Origin: Vibrio hibernica
GTDB taxonomy: Bacteria; Pseudomonadota; Gammaproteobacteria; Enterobacterales; Vibrionaceae
NCBI RefSeq assembly: GCF_015223435.1
Contig: NZ_VHKO01000004.1
Location: 62,001 to 126,000, forward strand
DNA: 64,000 nucleotides
Direction of reading: 5' to 3'
The notes beneath the pieces are model-generated. The model saw only the letters and a list, made by a program, of their open reading frames with translations. It had not been told where the DNA came from and searched no databases. The translations under genes were made by a program, and so were the position numbers. Positions 1 through 9,296 of this stretch are shown one piece after another. Position 1 is the first letter of the stretch. Each line of letters opens with the position of its first letter.

Positions 1-60
1 ATAATAAAACAACAAACTATTCAAAAAAGAGATTGAGTAATCCAATTCTGATGATTTAAA

Positions 61-1083
61 TTACCACACGTTCACTAAGCCATATTGCTTCACCCGCTCA
101 TTCAATCCCAGCTTCTCTTCATCAGAAATAAAGCTCGCCTCAATCGCATTAAAACTAAATGCCATTAATTCTTCTTGTGTGGTTGGTAGAGCCTGCGCAA
201 CTGCCATAAAATTATCGATCATATAACCGCCAAAATAAGCGGGATCGTCTGAGTTAATGGTCACACACAAACCTTGGCGTAATAACTCAACAATATTATG
301 ATCTTCCATTTTGGCGAAAACTTTAAGTTTAGTGTTCGATAATGGGCAAACGGTCAATGGTGTGCGATCCGCAATCAATTGAGCCACCAATTGTGGGTCT
401 TCCACACAACGGACACCGTGATCAATACGCGACACCCCGAGCAGCTTCATGGCGTTATGAATGTTCTCCGCCGGCCCCTCTTCCCCTGCATGGGCGACCG
501 TTAAAAAGCCATGACTCATGGCGGCTTGAAACACGTCGGTAAATTTTTCTGGTGGATGACCATCCTCTGAAGAATCTAAGCCCACACCGATGATTTTATC
601 TTTAAATGGAAGTGCTTGTTGTAAGGTTTCAAACGCAGAATCTTGATCTAAATGACGCAAGAAACACATAATAATCTGGCTTGAGATCCCAAGTTCTTCT
701 TTACCTTTTTTTAGCGCTTTATCAATACCATTGATGACGGTTTCAAACGCAATACCACGCGCGGTATGAGTTTGTGGATCAAAGAAAATTTCGGTGTGAA
801 CAACATTATCTTGTTGGCAACGCAATAAATACGCCCAAGTAAGATCGTAAAAATCTTGCTCATGGATCAATACATTCGCGCCTTGATAATAGATGTCGAG
901 GAAAGACTGTAAATTATTGAATTTATACGCTGCTTGTACTTCTTGTGGGGAAGTAAAAGGAATGGAAATCTGATTGCGCTTGGCGAGTTCAAACATAAGA
1001 TCAGGTTCAAGCGAGCCTTCAATATGCAAATGCAATTCAACTTTTGGTAGGCCTTGGATAAAGGTTTTCATCTGTTGGTTCAT
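61..1083 (-). CDS. add: Adenosine/adenine deaminase (Add family)
   Basis: Metal-dependent purine deaminase of the amidohydrolase superfamily, acting in cytoplasmic purine salvage. The 340-residue length is usual. The N-terminal metal motif HLHIEGSL, the HAGEEGP catalytic segment, the RIDHGVRC segment and the late metal motif NSDDPAYFGGY are all visible. The last motif, with AYFGGY after the DDP, is the form I associate with the adenine deaminase branch of this family, so adenine rather than adenosine may be the substrate; the sequence alone does not settle this. The start is the ATG at 1083; an in-frame TAG lies just upstream and AAGGG is a weak ribosome-binding site. A purine riboswitch of the adenine type sits in the leader, which fits a deaminase switched on by its substrate. 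Confidence 0.93.
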   Translation of the reverse strand: MNQQMKTFIQGLPKVELHLHIEGSLEPDLMFELAKRNQISIPFTSPQEVQAAYKFNNLQSFLDIYYQGANVLIHEQDFYDLTWAYLLRCQQDNVVHTEIFFDPQTHTARGIAFETVINGIDKALKKGKEELGISSQIIMCFLRHLDQDSAFETLQQALPFKDKIIGVGLDSSEDGHPPEKFTDVFQAAMSHGFLTVAHAGEEGPAENIHNAMKLLGVSRIDHGVRCVEDPQLVAQLIADRTPLTVCPLSNTKLKVFAKMEDHNIVELLRQGLCVTINSDDPAYFGGYMIDNFMAVAQALPTTQEELMAFSFNAIEASFISDEEKLGLNERVKQYGLVNVW

Positions 1084-1224
1084 TGTCTATACCCTTTTTT
1101 CAAATCAATTGATTAAAGTGAATGCGCAACGATTTTTTCTTTTTGATGTGCTGATTCATAGCCCAAAGTGGGATACGGATAAGTTAAGTGTAGACATACA
1201 AAGAGAAAACGATCGCTCGCCTCT

Positions 1225-1290
1225 CTTCGTAATCAGAATTTATGGTTTCTGGTAGAGACTCCCACGCCAGATTAGTGGGATTATACGAAG
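1225..1290 (-). ncRNA. Adenine-sensing purine riboswitch aptamer (add type)
   Basis: Read on the minus strand, the stretch has the full purine aptamer layout: P1 strand CTTCG, J1/2 TATAA, P2 TCCCAC/GTGGGA closed by the L2 loop TAATCTGG, J2/3 TCTCTACC, P3 CAGAA/TTCTG with loop ACCATAAA, then GATTA and the closing P1 strand CGAAG. The pyrimidine that pairs with the ligand (position 74, in the GATTA segment) is T, which marks adenine rather than guanine sensing. It lies about 140 nt upstream of the deaminase start, an unusually long leader compared with the compact Vibrio vulnificus add switch as I remember it. Confidence 0.93.
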
Positions 1291-1394
1291 TGAATTTAAC
1301 GCTCATTTTTTCGTAATATAGCGTTAAATTACTGGTGGAAGATTGTGCAAAAATTCCAAGAAAAATACAAGTATCGATCTTGGTATGGTTTTAA

Positions 1395-2102
1395 TTAATC
1401 ACACTGAAACTCAGCAATTGACTCGATACACATAGCGTCATGGCGCCAATATTCTAAATCGCAATCAATCAATTGCCCATGTTGATTATAATTAATCCGT
1501 TCAACTAACGTCGCTGGGCTGCCCGGTGTGGCTCGCAAAGCTTGGGCCATATTACCAAGCAAGGAAGTCGTGCTGACTCGATAACGTATTGTCTGATACT
1601 GCTGCCCATAATATTCACGATAAATATCGCTTAATGATTGGGTTAAGTCGTGTTTAAGCAGTTTAGGGAACAACTCTGATTTTATGTAATTAGTGACAAA
1701 GACTACTGGCCTATCTTCTAAGTATCGTACCCGATCTACTTGATAAACATCAGAAAAAGGTGGCAATTCTAATAATTTCACCGCCTGTTTGTTTGCTAGC
1801 ATCGATTTAGTTGAGATCAATTTCGTTTCAGGTTTACGCTGTTGCGCTAAAGCCATATTAGTAAAATGATGTGTTTGAGTTGGATCGTAAATAAGAGGCT
1901 CTGGAGATATGAACCAACCACGGCGATCTTCACGGTAAATTTTGCCTTCTGCTTCCAATAGCGATAACGCCTCACGCAACGTCACTCGCGTGGTATCAAA
2001 AGATTCCGCTAATTTCCGTTCAGATGGCAGCTTTTGTCTCGCCGCCAACATGCCCGAATCAATTTGCTCAACCAAAGCTTCTTTAATTTTTACATACTGC
2101 AC
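1395..2102 (-). CDS. GntR-family transcriptional regulator with UTRA ligand domain
   Basis: DNA-binding regulator of 235 residues. Residues 1-70 form the GntR winged helix, with the typical LPSERKLAESFDTTRVTLRE helix-turn-helix. Residues from about 85 to the end match the UTRA small-molecule domain of the HutC/FarR subgroup, with motifs such as YQVDRVRYLEDRPVV and VERINYNQHGQLIDCDLEYW. The N-terminus resembles PhnR-type regulators of aminoethylphosphonate use, but no phosphonate genes are nearby, so the ligand is unknown. The start is a GTG at 2102 with AAGGGA in front. It stands alone between the riboswitch leader and nagZ. Confidence 0.85.
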   Translation of the reverse strand: MQYVKIKEALVEQIDSGMLAARQKLPSERKLAESFDTTRVTLREALSLLEAEGKIYREDRRGWFISPEPLIYDPTQTHHFTNMALAQQRKPETKLISTKSMLANKQAVKLLELPPFSDVYQVDRVRYLEDRPVVFVTNYIKSELFPKLLKHDLTQSLSDIYREYYGQQYQTIRYRVSTTSLLGNMAQALRATPGSPATLVERINYNQHGQLIDCDLEYWRHDAMCIESIAEFQCD

Positions 2103-2224
2103 GGTATCCCTTATTTATCTTGGATTCAGCGGTTAATACCAACGGTGCTAACAATTAACATAAGGCCACAGTTAACATAGATACAGCTACTACAGCTAAA
2201 ATAGACTAATAGAGCTACCGCTGA

Positions 2225-3217
2225 CTAACATAAAGCTTCTTGATGATCTCGCATCCATCGGTTGGCTTGTTTCCAACGTTCCGTTGATTGCAGTTCGGCC
2301 AAACTAAAGCTTTGTTTTTTCAATAACGACATCGCTTGTGGCACTTCGGTAACGGGTAAATTATCCAAAACTTCAATCGCAGATTGTCGGTTATTACACA
2401 TCAATACCATGTCACAACCCGATTGCATGGATTTTAGTGAACGCTCAGCGGGTCCGCCCATAATACTGGCGCCTTCCATGTTGAGATCATCTGAAAACAC
2501 AATTCCTTCAAAACCAAGTTGGTTACGCAATACCTCTTTTAACCAATAGTTTGAGCCACTGGCGGGTTGATCGTCATAATGAGGATACACCACATGCGCC
2601 GGCATCATAGCATCAAGAATTCCAGCTTCAATTTGAGCTTTAAAGATCGCCATATCGGTAGCAAAAATATCATCACGATGATCAAATGGCGTTTCATAAT
2701 GCGAATCAACAATCACGCCACCATGCCCGGGAAAGTGCTTACCTGTGGTCGCCATTCCGACTTGTTTCATCCCTTTCATATACGCCGAGCTGTATTTCAA
2801 AATAGTCTCTAAATCTTCCCCAAATGCACGGCTACCAATTGCCTTACATTGAAATGTTTTATCCAATACTGGCGCAAAGCTTAAGTCGATATCGTGGGCA
2901 ATCAACTCTGCCGCCATTAACCAACCGCCAAGTAACGCGGCTTCCTCGCCATTATTCATTTGGGCATAATCTTTTGCCGCAGGAATGGTCGTAAAGCCTT
3001 CACGAAAACGCTGTACTCGCCCACCTTCTTGATCAACACCAATGAGAATAGGACGTTTAGCTGCGGTGCGAATGGCTTTATTAAGGGCAATTAATTGTTC
3101 ATTATCATGGTAATTCCGGGCAAATAAGATCACGCCGCCCACGGTTGGATGCGCCAGAATTTCTTTTTCTACTGCGTCGAGTTCAAACCCTTCGACATCT
3201 AACCACAATGGACCCAT
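2225..3217 (-). CDS. nagZ: Beta-N-acetylglucosaminidase NagZ (GH3)
   Basis: Cytoplasmic glycoside hydrolase family 3 enzyme that removes N-acetylglucosamine from anhydromuropeptides imported during cell-wall recycling. The 330-residue length is typical. Visible landmarks are the substrate-binding [12 protein letters not shown], the flexible catalytic loop [15 protein letters not shown] carrying the Asp-His pair, and the nucleophile region FSDDLNMEG. The start ATG has a good TAAGGAA ribosome-binding site. It is divergent from anmK, another recycling enzyme, so the 150-bp gap probably holds promoters for both. Confidence 0.97.
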   Translation of the reverse strand: MGPLWLDVEGFELDAVEKEILAHPTVGGVILFARNYHDNEQLIALNKAIRTAAKRPILIGVDQEGGRVQRFREGFTTIPAAKDYAQMNNGEEAALLGGWLMAAELIAHDIDLSFAPVLDKTFQCKAIGSRAFGEDLETILKYSSAYMKGMKQVGMATTGKHFPGHGGVIVDSHYETPFDHRDDIFATDMAIFKAQIEAGILDAMMPAHVVYPHYDDQPASGSNYWLKEVLRNQLGFEGIVFSDDLNMEGASIMGGPAERSLKSMQSGCDMVLMCNNRQSAIEVLDNLPVTEVPQAMSLLKKQSFSLAELQSTERWKQANRWMRDHQEALC

Positions 3218-3369
3218 GCTTATTCCTTACTGAAAAAATTAACTTTATGTATTCACTGAATGAAAACCAACACATGTGATGTAATCCACTGAATCATTAT
3301 ATAATTTCCATATTTTGACACTATATGCCGTTATACTCAAAGCACAATATTGCTGTAGGAGAACGATTC

Positions 3370-4473
3370 ATGGAAAAGTACATTGGTATTATGTCTGGTA
3401 CCAGTTTGGATGGTGTGGATACTGCATTAGTCGAAACCGATGGGAAACAAATCAAGTTATTAGCCTATGACTTTTTTACCATGCCAGAGGATCTCAAAGC
3501 CGATGTATTAGACGTGTGCATTGGACAACAAACTAATCTAATCAAAATCGGTGAGATTGATCATCGCTTAGGGCATGTGTTTGCCGATGCTGTAAACCAA
3601 TTGCTCGCTACTAGTCATACTTCAATCAATGAAATCACGGCTATTGGCAGCCATGGTCAAACCGTATTCCATGCACCTGATTCGCGCTACCCCTTCACGA
3701 TGCAATTAGGTGACGCCAATATTATTGCCGCCAAAACAGGTATCACCACCGTGGCAGATTTTCGCCGCAAAGATATGGCACTTGGCGGCCAAGGTGCGCC
3801 TTTGGTTCCGGCATTTCATCAAGCACTGTTTGAGCATTTAGACAATAATATTGTGATCCTAAACATTGGCGGCATTGCTAATCTCTCTATTATTAATGGC
3901 GATCAAACATCCGGTTATGATACCGGACCCGGTAATATGCTGATGGATGCTTGGGTGCAAAAGCATTATCAACAAAGTTTTGATAAAGACGCGCAATTAG
4001 CCAAAAGTGGCACCATTGATCAAGCTTTGCTGCAAGCTATGTTACAAGAACCTTACTTCCAACACCCTGCCCCTAAAAGCACCGGGCGCGAGCTATTTAA
4101 TCTGCCGTGGCTAGAGAATATTTTATCGACATCCTCAACGTCTATAGAAGATGTACAAGCAACGTTAGCCGAATTAACTGCAATAACCATTGCCGAACAA
4201 GTCAAAAAATTTGAGCAAAATAACACAACGAATGAGCTTTTAGCATGCGGTGGTGGCGCTCAAAACCCATTATTAATGGCTCGTTTAACTGAACTGCTAC
4301 CAAATTGGCAGGTTGGTAATACTTTAAAATACGGCATTGATGCTGACTATATGGAAGCGATGGCATTTGCATGGCTGGCACATCAAACGATGAATCGACA
4401 ACCGGGTAATTTACCCGCCGCAACTGGTGCAAGTCGATTAGCCGTTCTCGGTGCCATTTACCCTGCGATTTAG
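3370..4473 (+). CDS. anmK: Anhydro-N-acetylmuramic acid kinase
   Basis: Kinase that opens and phosphorylates 1,6-anhydro-MurNAc released in peptidoglycan recycling, giving MurNAc-6-phosphate. The N-terminal GIMSGTSLDGVD motif of the family is at residues 5-16, and IGSHGQTVFH and GGQGAPLVP follow. I chose the ATG at 3370 because it has a strong TAGGAG site and gives 367 residues, close to the usual length; a longer reading from 3325 lacks a ribosome-binding site. The upstream neighbour nagZ is divergent and belongs to the same pathway. Confidence 0.96.
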   Translation: MEKYIGIMSGTSLDGVDTALVETDGKQIKLLAYDFFTMPEDLKADVLDVCIGQQTNLIKIGEIDHRLGHVFADAVNQLLATSHTSINEITAIGSHGQTVFHAPDSRYPFTMQLGDANIIAAKTGITTVADFRRKDMALGGQGAPLVPAFHQALFEHLDNNIVILNIGGIANLSIINGDQTSGYDTGPGNMLMDAWVQKHYQQSFDKDAQLAKSGTIDQALLQAMLQEPYFQHPAPKSTGRELFNLPWLENILSTSSTSIEDVQATLAELTAITIAEQVKKFEQNNTTNELLACGGGAQNPLLMARLTELLPNWQVGNTLKYGIDADYMEAMAFAWLAHQTMNRQPGNLPAATGASRLAVLGAIYPAI

Positions 4474-4531
4474 CACATTTCTCTTGCCACACTATCTATC
4501 CAAACGATTTACTTAGATAAGCTTATGTAGT

Positions 4532-4563
4532 CAAAGATCTCACCATCTTTGGCTATTTTTTTG
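4532..4563 (+). terminator. Rho-independent terminator of anmK
   Basis: Inverted repeat CAAAGAT/ATCTTTG with a six-base loop, followed by GCTATTTTTTT. Confidence 0.7.
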
Positions 4564-4582
4564 CCTTTTTTCTTCTATTTCA

Positions 4583-4598
4583 AGTGATGCCAATCACA
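4583..4598 (+). promoter_or_regulatory. Possible CRP site upstream of the porin gene
   Basis: AGTGATGCCAATCACA has the perfect inner dyad GTGA-N6-TCAC of a CRP half-site pair. It lies about 135 bp before the porin start. The function is inferred from the motif only. Confidence 0.45.
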
Positions 4599-4730
4599 TT
4601 TTAATACGCTCTCAGCTATTAAACCAAACTGTCACATTCTCGACATCAATGTTTCACAATCCTCTTTTAGAGTAACCGCAACACCTAAGAAGACATGTAA
4701 GTCTCTAATTTAAATCAATAGGATTAAACC

Positions 4731-5687
4731 ATGAAAAAAGCAGTATTGGCTTCCGCTGTTCTTGCAGCGCTCGTTTCAACATCAACGCTCGCCGCAACCG
4801 TTTATAAAGATGAAACATCGGAGTTAAAAATTGGTGGCCGTGCAGAAGCTCGCTTCAATGTGTCGGATAATAATGAAGAATACGACGCTACCACGGGTGA
4901 TCAAACTGATAGTGGATTTGATGATAAAAGCCGTGCGCGTTTAAGCATTTCAGGTAAAACAACAATATCGGAAGGATTAACCGGTTTTGGTAAATACGAA
5001 AACGAAGTCAGTTCAGGTAGCAATATTAAAACTCGTTATATATTTGCCGGTATTGGTACTCAAATTGGCGATTTTTCTTACGGTAAACAAGATACCGCTT
5101 TAGTGATGATCACCGACTTTACCGACACCATGGCCACTTTTGGTGCAGACGCTGATGATGCATTATCATTTAATGCTGGCGCAGACAAACAAGAAAATAA
5201 CTTTGCCTATAAAGGTAAATTTGGTGGACTGACCGTTGGCGCTAACTATCTTGCAAGTGAAGAGGTTGATAGCGACCAATACTCTTTAGGTGCAAAGTAC
5301 TCATTTGATTTTGGTCTGGATTTAGGGGCCGGTTACGCTGGTGGTAAATCGGCTGATAATGATGTATCTCAAGTAGACTTAGGCGCACAATATTCTATTG
5401 CTGATTTCACTTTCGGTGCCCTATACCAAATGACAACTGATGACGGTGCAAATGGTGATAACGACGGCTACGAAGTTTCAGCTCAATATAAATTTGAACA
5501 ATGGACATTCGTTGGCGTGTATAACTATGCTACCGGTAATGACGGCGATGACGATGCGGTAGACAACTTCGCACTTGAAGGCGTGTATAAATTTAATAGC
5601 AACTTACGCACTTATATTGGTTACAAGTTTGAACAAATCGACGATCAAGATGATCAACTACAAGCGGGTATCCGTTACGATTTCTAA
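4731..5687 (+). CDS. OmpU-like general outer-membrane porin
   Basis: Trimeric beta-barrel porin of the Gram-negative type, letting small solutes cross the outer membrane. Residues 1-21 are a clean signal peptide ending STLAA. The mature part opens with a strand of the form LKIGGRAEARF, contains the conserved ITDFTDTMATFG loop, has alternating barrel strands, and ends in the terminal phenylalanine (RYDF) that the barrel assembly machinery recognises. The 318 residues are a little short for OmpU. Strongly acidic loops such as DDQDDQ suit a marine or halophilic host. It has its own terminator, and the ATG follows AGGA. Confidence 0.88.
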   Translation: MKKAVLASAVLAALVSTSTLAATVYKDETSELKIGGRAEARFNVSDNNEEYDATTGDQTDSGFDDKSRARLSISGKTTISEGLTGFGKYENEVSSGSNIKTRYIFAGIGTQIGDFSYGKQDTALVMITDFTDTMATFGADADDALSFNAGADKQENNFAYKGKFGGLTVGANYLASEEVDSDQYSLGAKYSFDFGLDLGAGYAGGKSADNDVSQVDLGAQYSIADFTFGALYQMTTDDGANGDNDGYEVSAQYKFEQWTFVGVYNYATGNDGDDDAVDNFALEGVYKFNSNLRTYIGYKFEQIDDQDDQLQAGIRYDF

Positions 5688-5716
5688 CACCTTGCGAGCA
5701 TAGCGAAATAGACACT

Positions 5717-5742
5717 AGCCAGACGAATAGTCTGGCTTTTTT
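5717..5742 (+). terminator. Terminator of the porin gene
   Basis: AGCCAGAC/GTCTGGCT stem with a GAATA loop and five to six T residues after it. Confidence 0.88.
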
Positions 5743-5940
5743 GTAGGCCACTAACGTGAATAATATGTCTTTATTTTCAATCAACACTTTTTATCGTGAC
5801 CAAAAAAACATTTCACATGACGTACCCCTATAGAATTGTTAAGGTCCGCAACATTACCTATCTACACTATTAATTACTTGTTATATTCAAATAGACTTAC
5901 ACTCTGCAAGCCTATTAACCCAACCTTAGTGATAAAAACT

Positions 5941-6366
5941 ATGACCGATAAAATCATCGTAGGATGGCGAGAAATATTATCCCTCCCAGAGCTGGGCATT
6001 GAAACGATCAAAGCCAAAATAGACACCGGGGCTCGCAGCTCTTGTCTGCATACTTTCAAACTGGAGACTTTCGAGCGCGACAGTGAACTTTGGGTTCGTT
6101 TTTGGGTCCATCCTCTGCAAAATAATAATGACTTTATCAAAGAGTGCGAAGCCAAGGTTTTAGATCAAAGAATGGTCAAAGATTCAGGCGGTCACGAAGA
6201 GCAAAGATTCGTCATCCAGACTATGCTTAAGTTTAATAAAGAAGAATGGCCAATCGAAATGACATTAACGAATAGAGAAAATATGTTATTTCGAATGTTA
6301 TTAGGCCGAACAGCGATGCAAAACAAGATCATTGTTGATCCTACTGCATCATTTTTAATTTCTTAG
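5941..6366 (+). CDS. rimB: RimB-like retropepsin-fold aspartic protease (COG4067)
   Basis: Small protease-like protein of 141 residues. The DTGARSS motif (Asp at about residue 28) is the active-site signature of single-domain retropepsin-like enzymes. In Pseudomonas, RimB works with RimK to control glutamate tailing of ribosomal protein S6, and here it is the first gene before rimK, 30 bp apart, which supports the same role. I chose the ATG at 5941 because homology begins there (IIVGWREILSLPELG); the reading frame is open further upstream to 5836, and no start has a clear ribosome-binding site. The old family name 'ATP-dependent zinc protease' is misleading because no zinc motif is visible. 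Confidence 0.85.
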   Translation: MTDKIIVGWREILSLPELGIETIKAKIDTGARSSCLHTFKLETFERDSELWVRFWVHPLQNNNDFIKECEAKVLDQRMVKDSGGHEEQRFVIQTMLKFNKEEWPIEMTLTNRENMLFRMLLGRTAMQNKIIVDPTASFLIS

Positions 6367-6396
6367 TATCAACCCATCCACCAAGGATAAAGATTA

Positions 6397-7302
6397 ATGA
6401 AAATCGGGATTTTATCGCGTAACCGCTCACTGTATTCAACTAAGCGCTTAATCGAAGTGTGCCACGCTCGCGGACATGAGGTCAAAGTGATCGATGCATT
6501 GCGCTGTTATATGAATATCAATTCTGACCAACCACAGATTCATTTTAAAGGTGAAGAATTAAAAGGTTTTGATGCCATCATTCCTCGTATTGGCGCATCC
6601 GTTACCTTTTATGGCACTGCGGTATTACGCCAATTTGAGATGTTAGGTGTTTACCCTGCTAATGAATCTGTTGCGATCACTCGTTCACGCGACAAACTTC
6701 GTTCTATGCAGCTCCTTTCACGTAAAGGAATTGGCATGCCTATTACCGGTTTTGCCAGTAAACCAGATGATATTAAAGATCTACTTGAAATGGTCGGCGG
6801 CGCACCAGTGGTGATCAAACTGCTTGAAGGTACTCAAGGCATTGGTGTTGTATTGGCTGAAACGCGTAAAGCTGCTGAAAGTGTTATCGAAGCATTCATG
6901 GGCTTAAAAGCTAACATCATGGTGCAAGAATACATTAAAGAAGCAGGCGGTGCGGATATCCGCTGTTTTGTTATCGGTGATAAAGTTATTGCGGCAATGA
7001 AACGTCAAGCAGGTGAAGGTGAGTTTCGCTCAAACCTACATCGCGGTGGTACTGCATCCTTGGTTCGTATCACACCAGAAGAACGCAAAACGGCTGTTGC
7101 TGCGGCAAAAATTATGGGCTTAAACGTTGCAGGCGTAGACCTATTACGTTCTTCACGTGGCCCATTAGTGATGGAAGTCAATTCATCACCAGGTCTTGAA
7201 GGCATTGAGGCGGCAACAGGGAAAGATGTTGCAGGGATGATCATTGATTTCATAGAAAAAAATGCATCTGAGAAAGGAACCAAAACTCGTGGACGTGGCT
7301 AA
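6397..7302 (+). CDS. rimK: Ribosomal protein S6--L-glutamate ligase
   Basis: ATP-grasp ligase that adds glutamate residues to the C-terminus of ribosomal protein S6. The 301-residue length matches the family. Landmarks include the N-terminal [18 protein letters not shown], the serine/arginine-rich [11 protein letters not shown], the ATP-binding [13 protein letters not shown], and the metal-binding [14 protein letters not shown] near the end. AAGGA precedes the ATG. It is the middle gene of a rimB-rimK-aspartoacylase-like operon, and its 3' end overlaps the next gene. Confidence 0.96.
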   Translation: MKIGILSRNRSLYSTKRLIEVCHARGHEVKVIDALRCYMNINSDQPQIHFKGEELKGFDAIIPRIGASVTFYGTAVLRQFEMLGVYPANESVAITRSRDKLRSMQLLSRKGIGMPITGFASKPDDIKDLLEMVGGAPVVIKLLEGTQGIGVVLAETRKAAESVIEAFMGLKANIMVQEYIKEAGGADIRCFVIGDKVIAAMKRQAGEGEFRSNLHRGGTASLVRITPEERKTAVAAAKIMGLNVAGVDLLRSSRGPLVMEVNSSPGLEGIEAATGKDVAGMIIDFIEKNASEKGTKTRGRG

Positions 7303-8425
7303 TAATCCCAAAGCAACTGAAACTGCAACACCAGTCAAAAAAAAGGTGAAACGGAATCCATCTTTTAAATTTATGGACAAGGTGATTAAAGCAGGTGAAC
7401 GACAAGTCATGGAAATTGAAGCGGCGAAACTGTATACGCACTCGCCGCTTTCAATCCCTGTGGAAATCATACATGGCAAACAGGCAGGTCCTGTCTTATT
7501 GCTTGATGCTGCGATTCATGGTGATGAGTTAAATGGTGTTGAAATCGTACGACAAATCATTGAAAAAATAGACGCGAGTAAGCTCAAAGGCACTTTGATT
7601 GCCGCGCCTATTGTCAATGTGTTCGGTTTCATTCATAAGTCGCGATATTTACCCGATCGTCGTGATTTAAACCGTTGCTTCCCTGGCTCAGAAAAAGGCG
7701 CACTTGCGTCACGTATTGCTCATACCTTCTTTACTGAAGTAGCACAAAAAGCAGATTACATTATAGATCTGCATACCGGAGCAATTAATCGGACTAACTT
7801 GCCACAAATTCGTGCTTGTTTAGAAAACCCTGAAACACTCCGCATGGCAAAAGCATTCGGAACCCCCGTCATTATTGACGCAGCTTTACGTGATGGTTCA
7901 CTGCGGGCTGAAGCTGAAAAATTTGGTATTCCGGTACTCACCTATGAAGCAGGTGAAGCGCTACGGTTTGAGCCTATCGCCATTAATGCTGGTGTATTAG
8001 GGGTAATTCGTGTCATGCAAGAGTTGAAAATGCTCCGCGCAACACGTAGAAAATTACCAGAATCTGTTATCGCGAAATCAAGCAGCTGGGTTCGAGCGGA
8101 AAGTAATGGCATTTTACGAACTATGGTCACTTTAGGCGATCGAGTAAGTAAAGGGCAGATATTAGCCTACATTAGCTCACCACTAGGCCACGAAGAAATT
8201 ACGATGGAAGCGCCAAAAGAAGGTATCGTCATTGGTCAACAAACTTTACCTCTCGTCAATGAAGGCGATGCGGTATTCCACGTTGCTTATTTTACAGAAG
8301 ATAATGATTCTGTCGGTGATAAAGTCGAAAATTATATCGGCGATATTATTGAGCTTGTAGAAGCTAAAGATGAAAACCTAACGACAGGATTTATTGCCGT
8401 CCCTAACCAAATGAATAATAGTTAG
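7289..8425 (+). CDS. Succinylglutamate desuccinylase/aspartoacylase family protein (M14-like)
   Basis: Zinc-dependent M14-like amidohydrolase. Metal-ligand motifs are visible: AIHGDELNG near residue 75 and DLHTGA further on, with [11 protein letters not shown] between. The C-terminal third is a barrel domain of the kind fused to aspartoacylase-like enzymes. I favour the GTG at 7289, which has AAGGA ten bases upstream; an ATG at 7262 is in frame but has no ribosome-binding site. Either start overlaps the end of rimK, so the genes are translationally linked. Its place after rimB and rimK suggests a role in removing or trimming glutamate tails or a related amide, but this is inference and the substrate is unknown. 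Confidence 0.85.
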   Translation: MDVANNPKATETATPVKKKVKRNPSFKFMDKVIKAGERQVMEIEAAKLYTHSPLSIPVEIIHGKQAGPVLLLDAAIHGDELNGVEIVRQIIEKIDASKLKGTLIAAPIVNVFGFIHKSRYLPDRRDLNRCFPGSEKGALASRIAHTFFTEVAQKADYIIDLHTGAINRTNLPQIRACLENPETLRMAKAFGTPVIIDAALRDGSLRAEAEKFGIPVLTYEAGEALRFEPIAINAGVLGVIRVMQELKMLRATRRKLPESVIAKSSSWVRAESNGILRTMVTLGDRVSKGQILAYISSPLGHEEITMEAPKEGIVIGQQTLPLVNEGDAVFHVAYFTEDNDSVGDKVENYIGDIIELVEAKDENLTTGFIAVPNQMNNS

Positions 8426-8444
8426 TGTGACCTAGATTGATCTC

Positions 8445-8476
8445 AAAAGGCCAGATCATAATGATCTGGCCTTTTT
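8445..8476. terminator. Bidirectional terminator between the rim operon and the hydrolase gene
   Basis: AAAGGCCAGATCA/TGATCTGGCCTTT with a three-base loop, with A residues on the left and T residues on the right, so it can serve both converging genes. Confidence 0.9.
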
Positions 8477-8495
8477 GTTATATCATTTTTATAAA

Positions 8496-9053
8496 TTAAC
8501 GTTTTTCAATGAGAGCAATAACATCCTGAGTCGAACCCGTTTCTGCCATTCTAGGGAAGATTAAATTTACGCTGTTATTGTGCGTATCTAGATTTAAATC
8601 CGTCATGGCATCGGTTGCTAATGTCACGTTATATCCTGCTTCAAAGGCTTGGCGAGCAGTCGATTCCACACCAATACTTGTCGCAACGCCAACGACGACA
8701 ACTTGCGTTACGCCTTGCGCTTTCAGATGCGCATCTAGATCAGTATTAACAAATGCGCCCCACGTTTTTTTCGTCACTAAATGATCGCTAGATTGAATAT
8801 TCAAACGAGAATCAAGCTGAGCCCAGTCCGCGGGTAATTCCCCATGAGCACTTGTTTGATCAGTGCGACCCGGCGCACCACCTGCGACATTCACTAAAAC
8901 CACTGGCAAATCTTTCGCACGAAAAGCATTCAGCAGTTGCACACATTTACCCACTACGGGATCGGAGTCATGGCAGGTTGGTAAAGCCAAAATCCCTTTT
9001 TGAATATCAATGACAATCAAGGCAGTTTTCGGATCTAATACAGTAATAGACAT
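8496..9053 (-). CDS. Isochorismatase-fold hydrolase lacking the usual catalytic cysteine
   Basis: Rossmann-like hydrolase of the isochorismatase/cysteine hydrolase superfamily, 186 residues. The Asp (VIDIQKGI) and Lys (VTKKTWGAF) of the triad are in place. At the nucleophile position the sequence reads VATSIGVESTAR, with glycine where amidase members have cysteine. This resembles isochorismatase proper and a set of uncharacterised relatives, so an amidase label would be unsafe. I start at the ATG at 9053, which has GGAGAG upstream; the 18 codons before it look like leader. It converges on the rim operon. No siderophore genes are near. Confidence 0.8.
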   Translation of the reverse strand: MSITVLDPKTALIVIDIQKGILALPTCHDSDPVVGKCVQLLNAFRAKDLPVVLVNVAGGAPGRTDQTSAHGELPADWAQLDSRLNIQSSDHLVTKKTWGAFVNTDLDAHLKAQGVTQVVVVGVATSIGVESTARQAFEAGYNVTLATDAMTDLNLDTHNNSVNLIFPRMAETGSTQDVIALIEKR

Positions 9054-9221
9054 AATCTCTCCGTTTAATGATAAAAATATAAACAATGCCAATGATAGAC
9101 CAATCAATGTGATATTGGTTCAGTTTTCTACCCTTTCACCGCCCTTTCTTCAATCTGATATCCGGCTTTCTGCATTCAAAAATAATTAAAGCAACGTTAG
9201 GCCGACAAGCAGATCAGACAT

Positions 9222-9261
9222 AAAAAAACCTCGCAAATACTGATCGTATTAAGCGAGGTTT
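9222..9261 (-). terminator. Terminator of the purA-like gene
   Basis: On the minus strand AAACCTCGC pairs with GCGAGGTTT, extended by an inner ATAC/GTAT pairing, and ends in seven T residues. Confidence 0.88.
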
Positions 9262-9296
9262 GTAGAATCTTATTTATAAAAATTGATACGATAAAA

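Noticed and set aside
974-1255. 93-residue plus-strand reading frame across the deaminase start and the riboswitch
   Set aside because: It lies antisense to the deaminase gene and over a recognised riboswitch aptamer, with no family resemblance.
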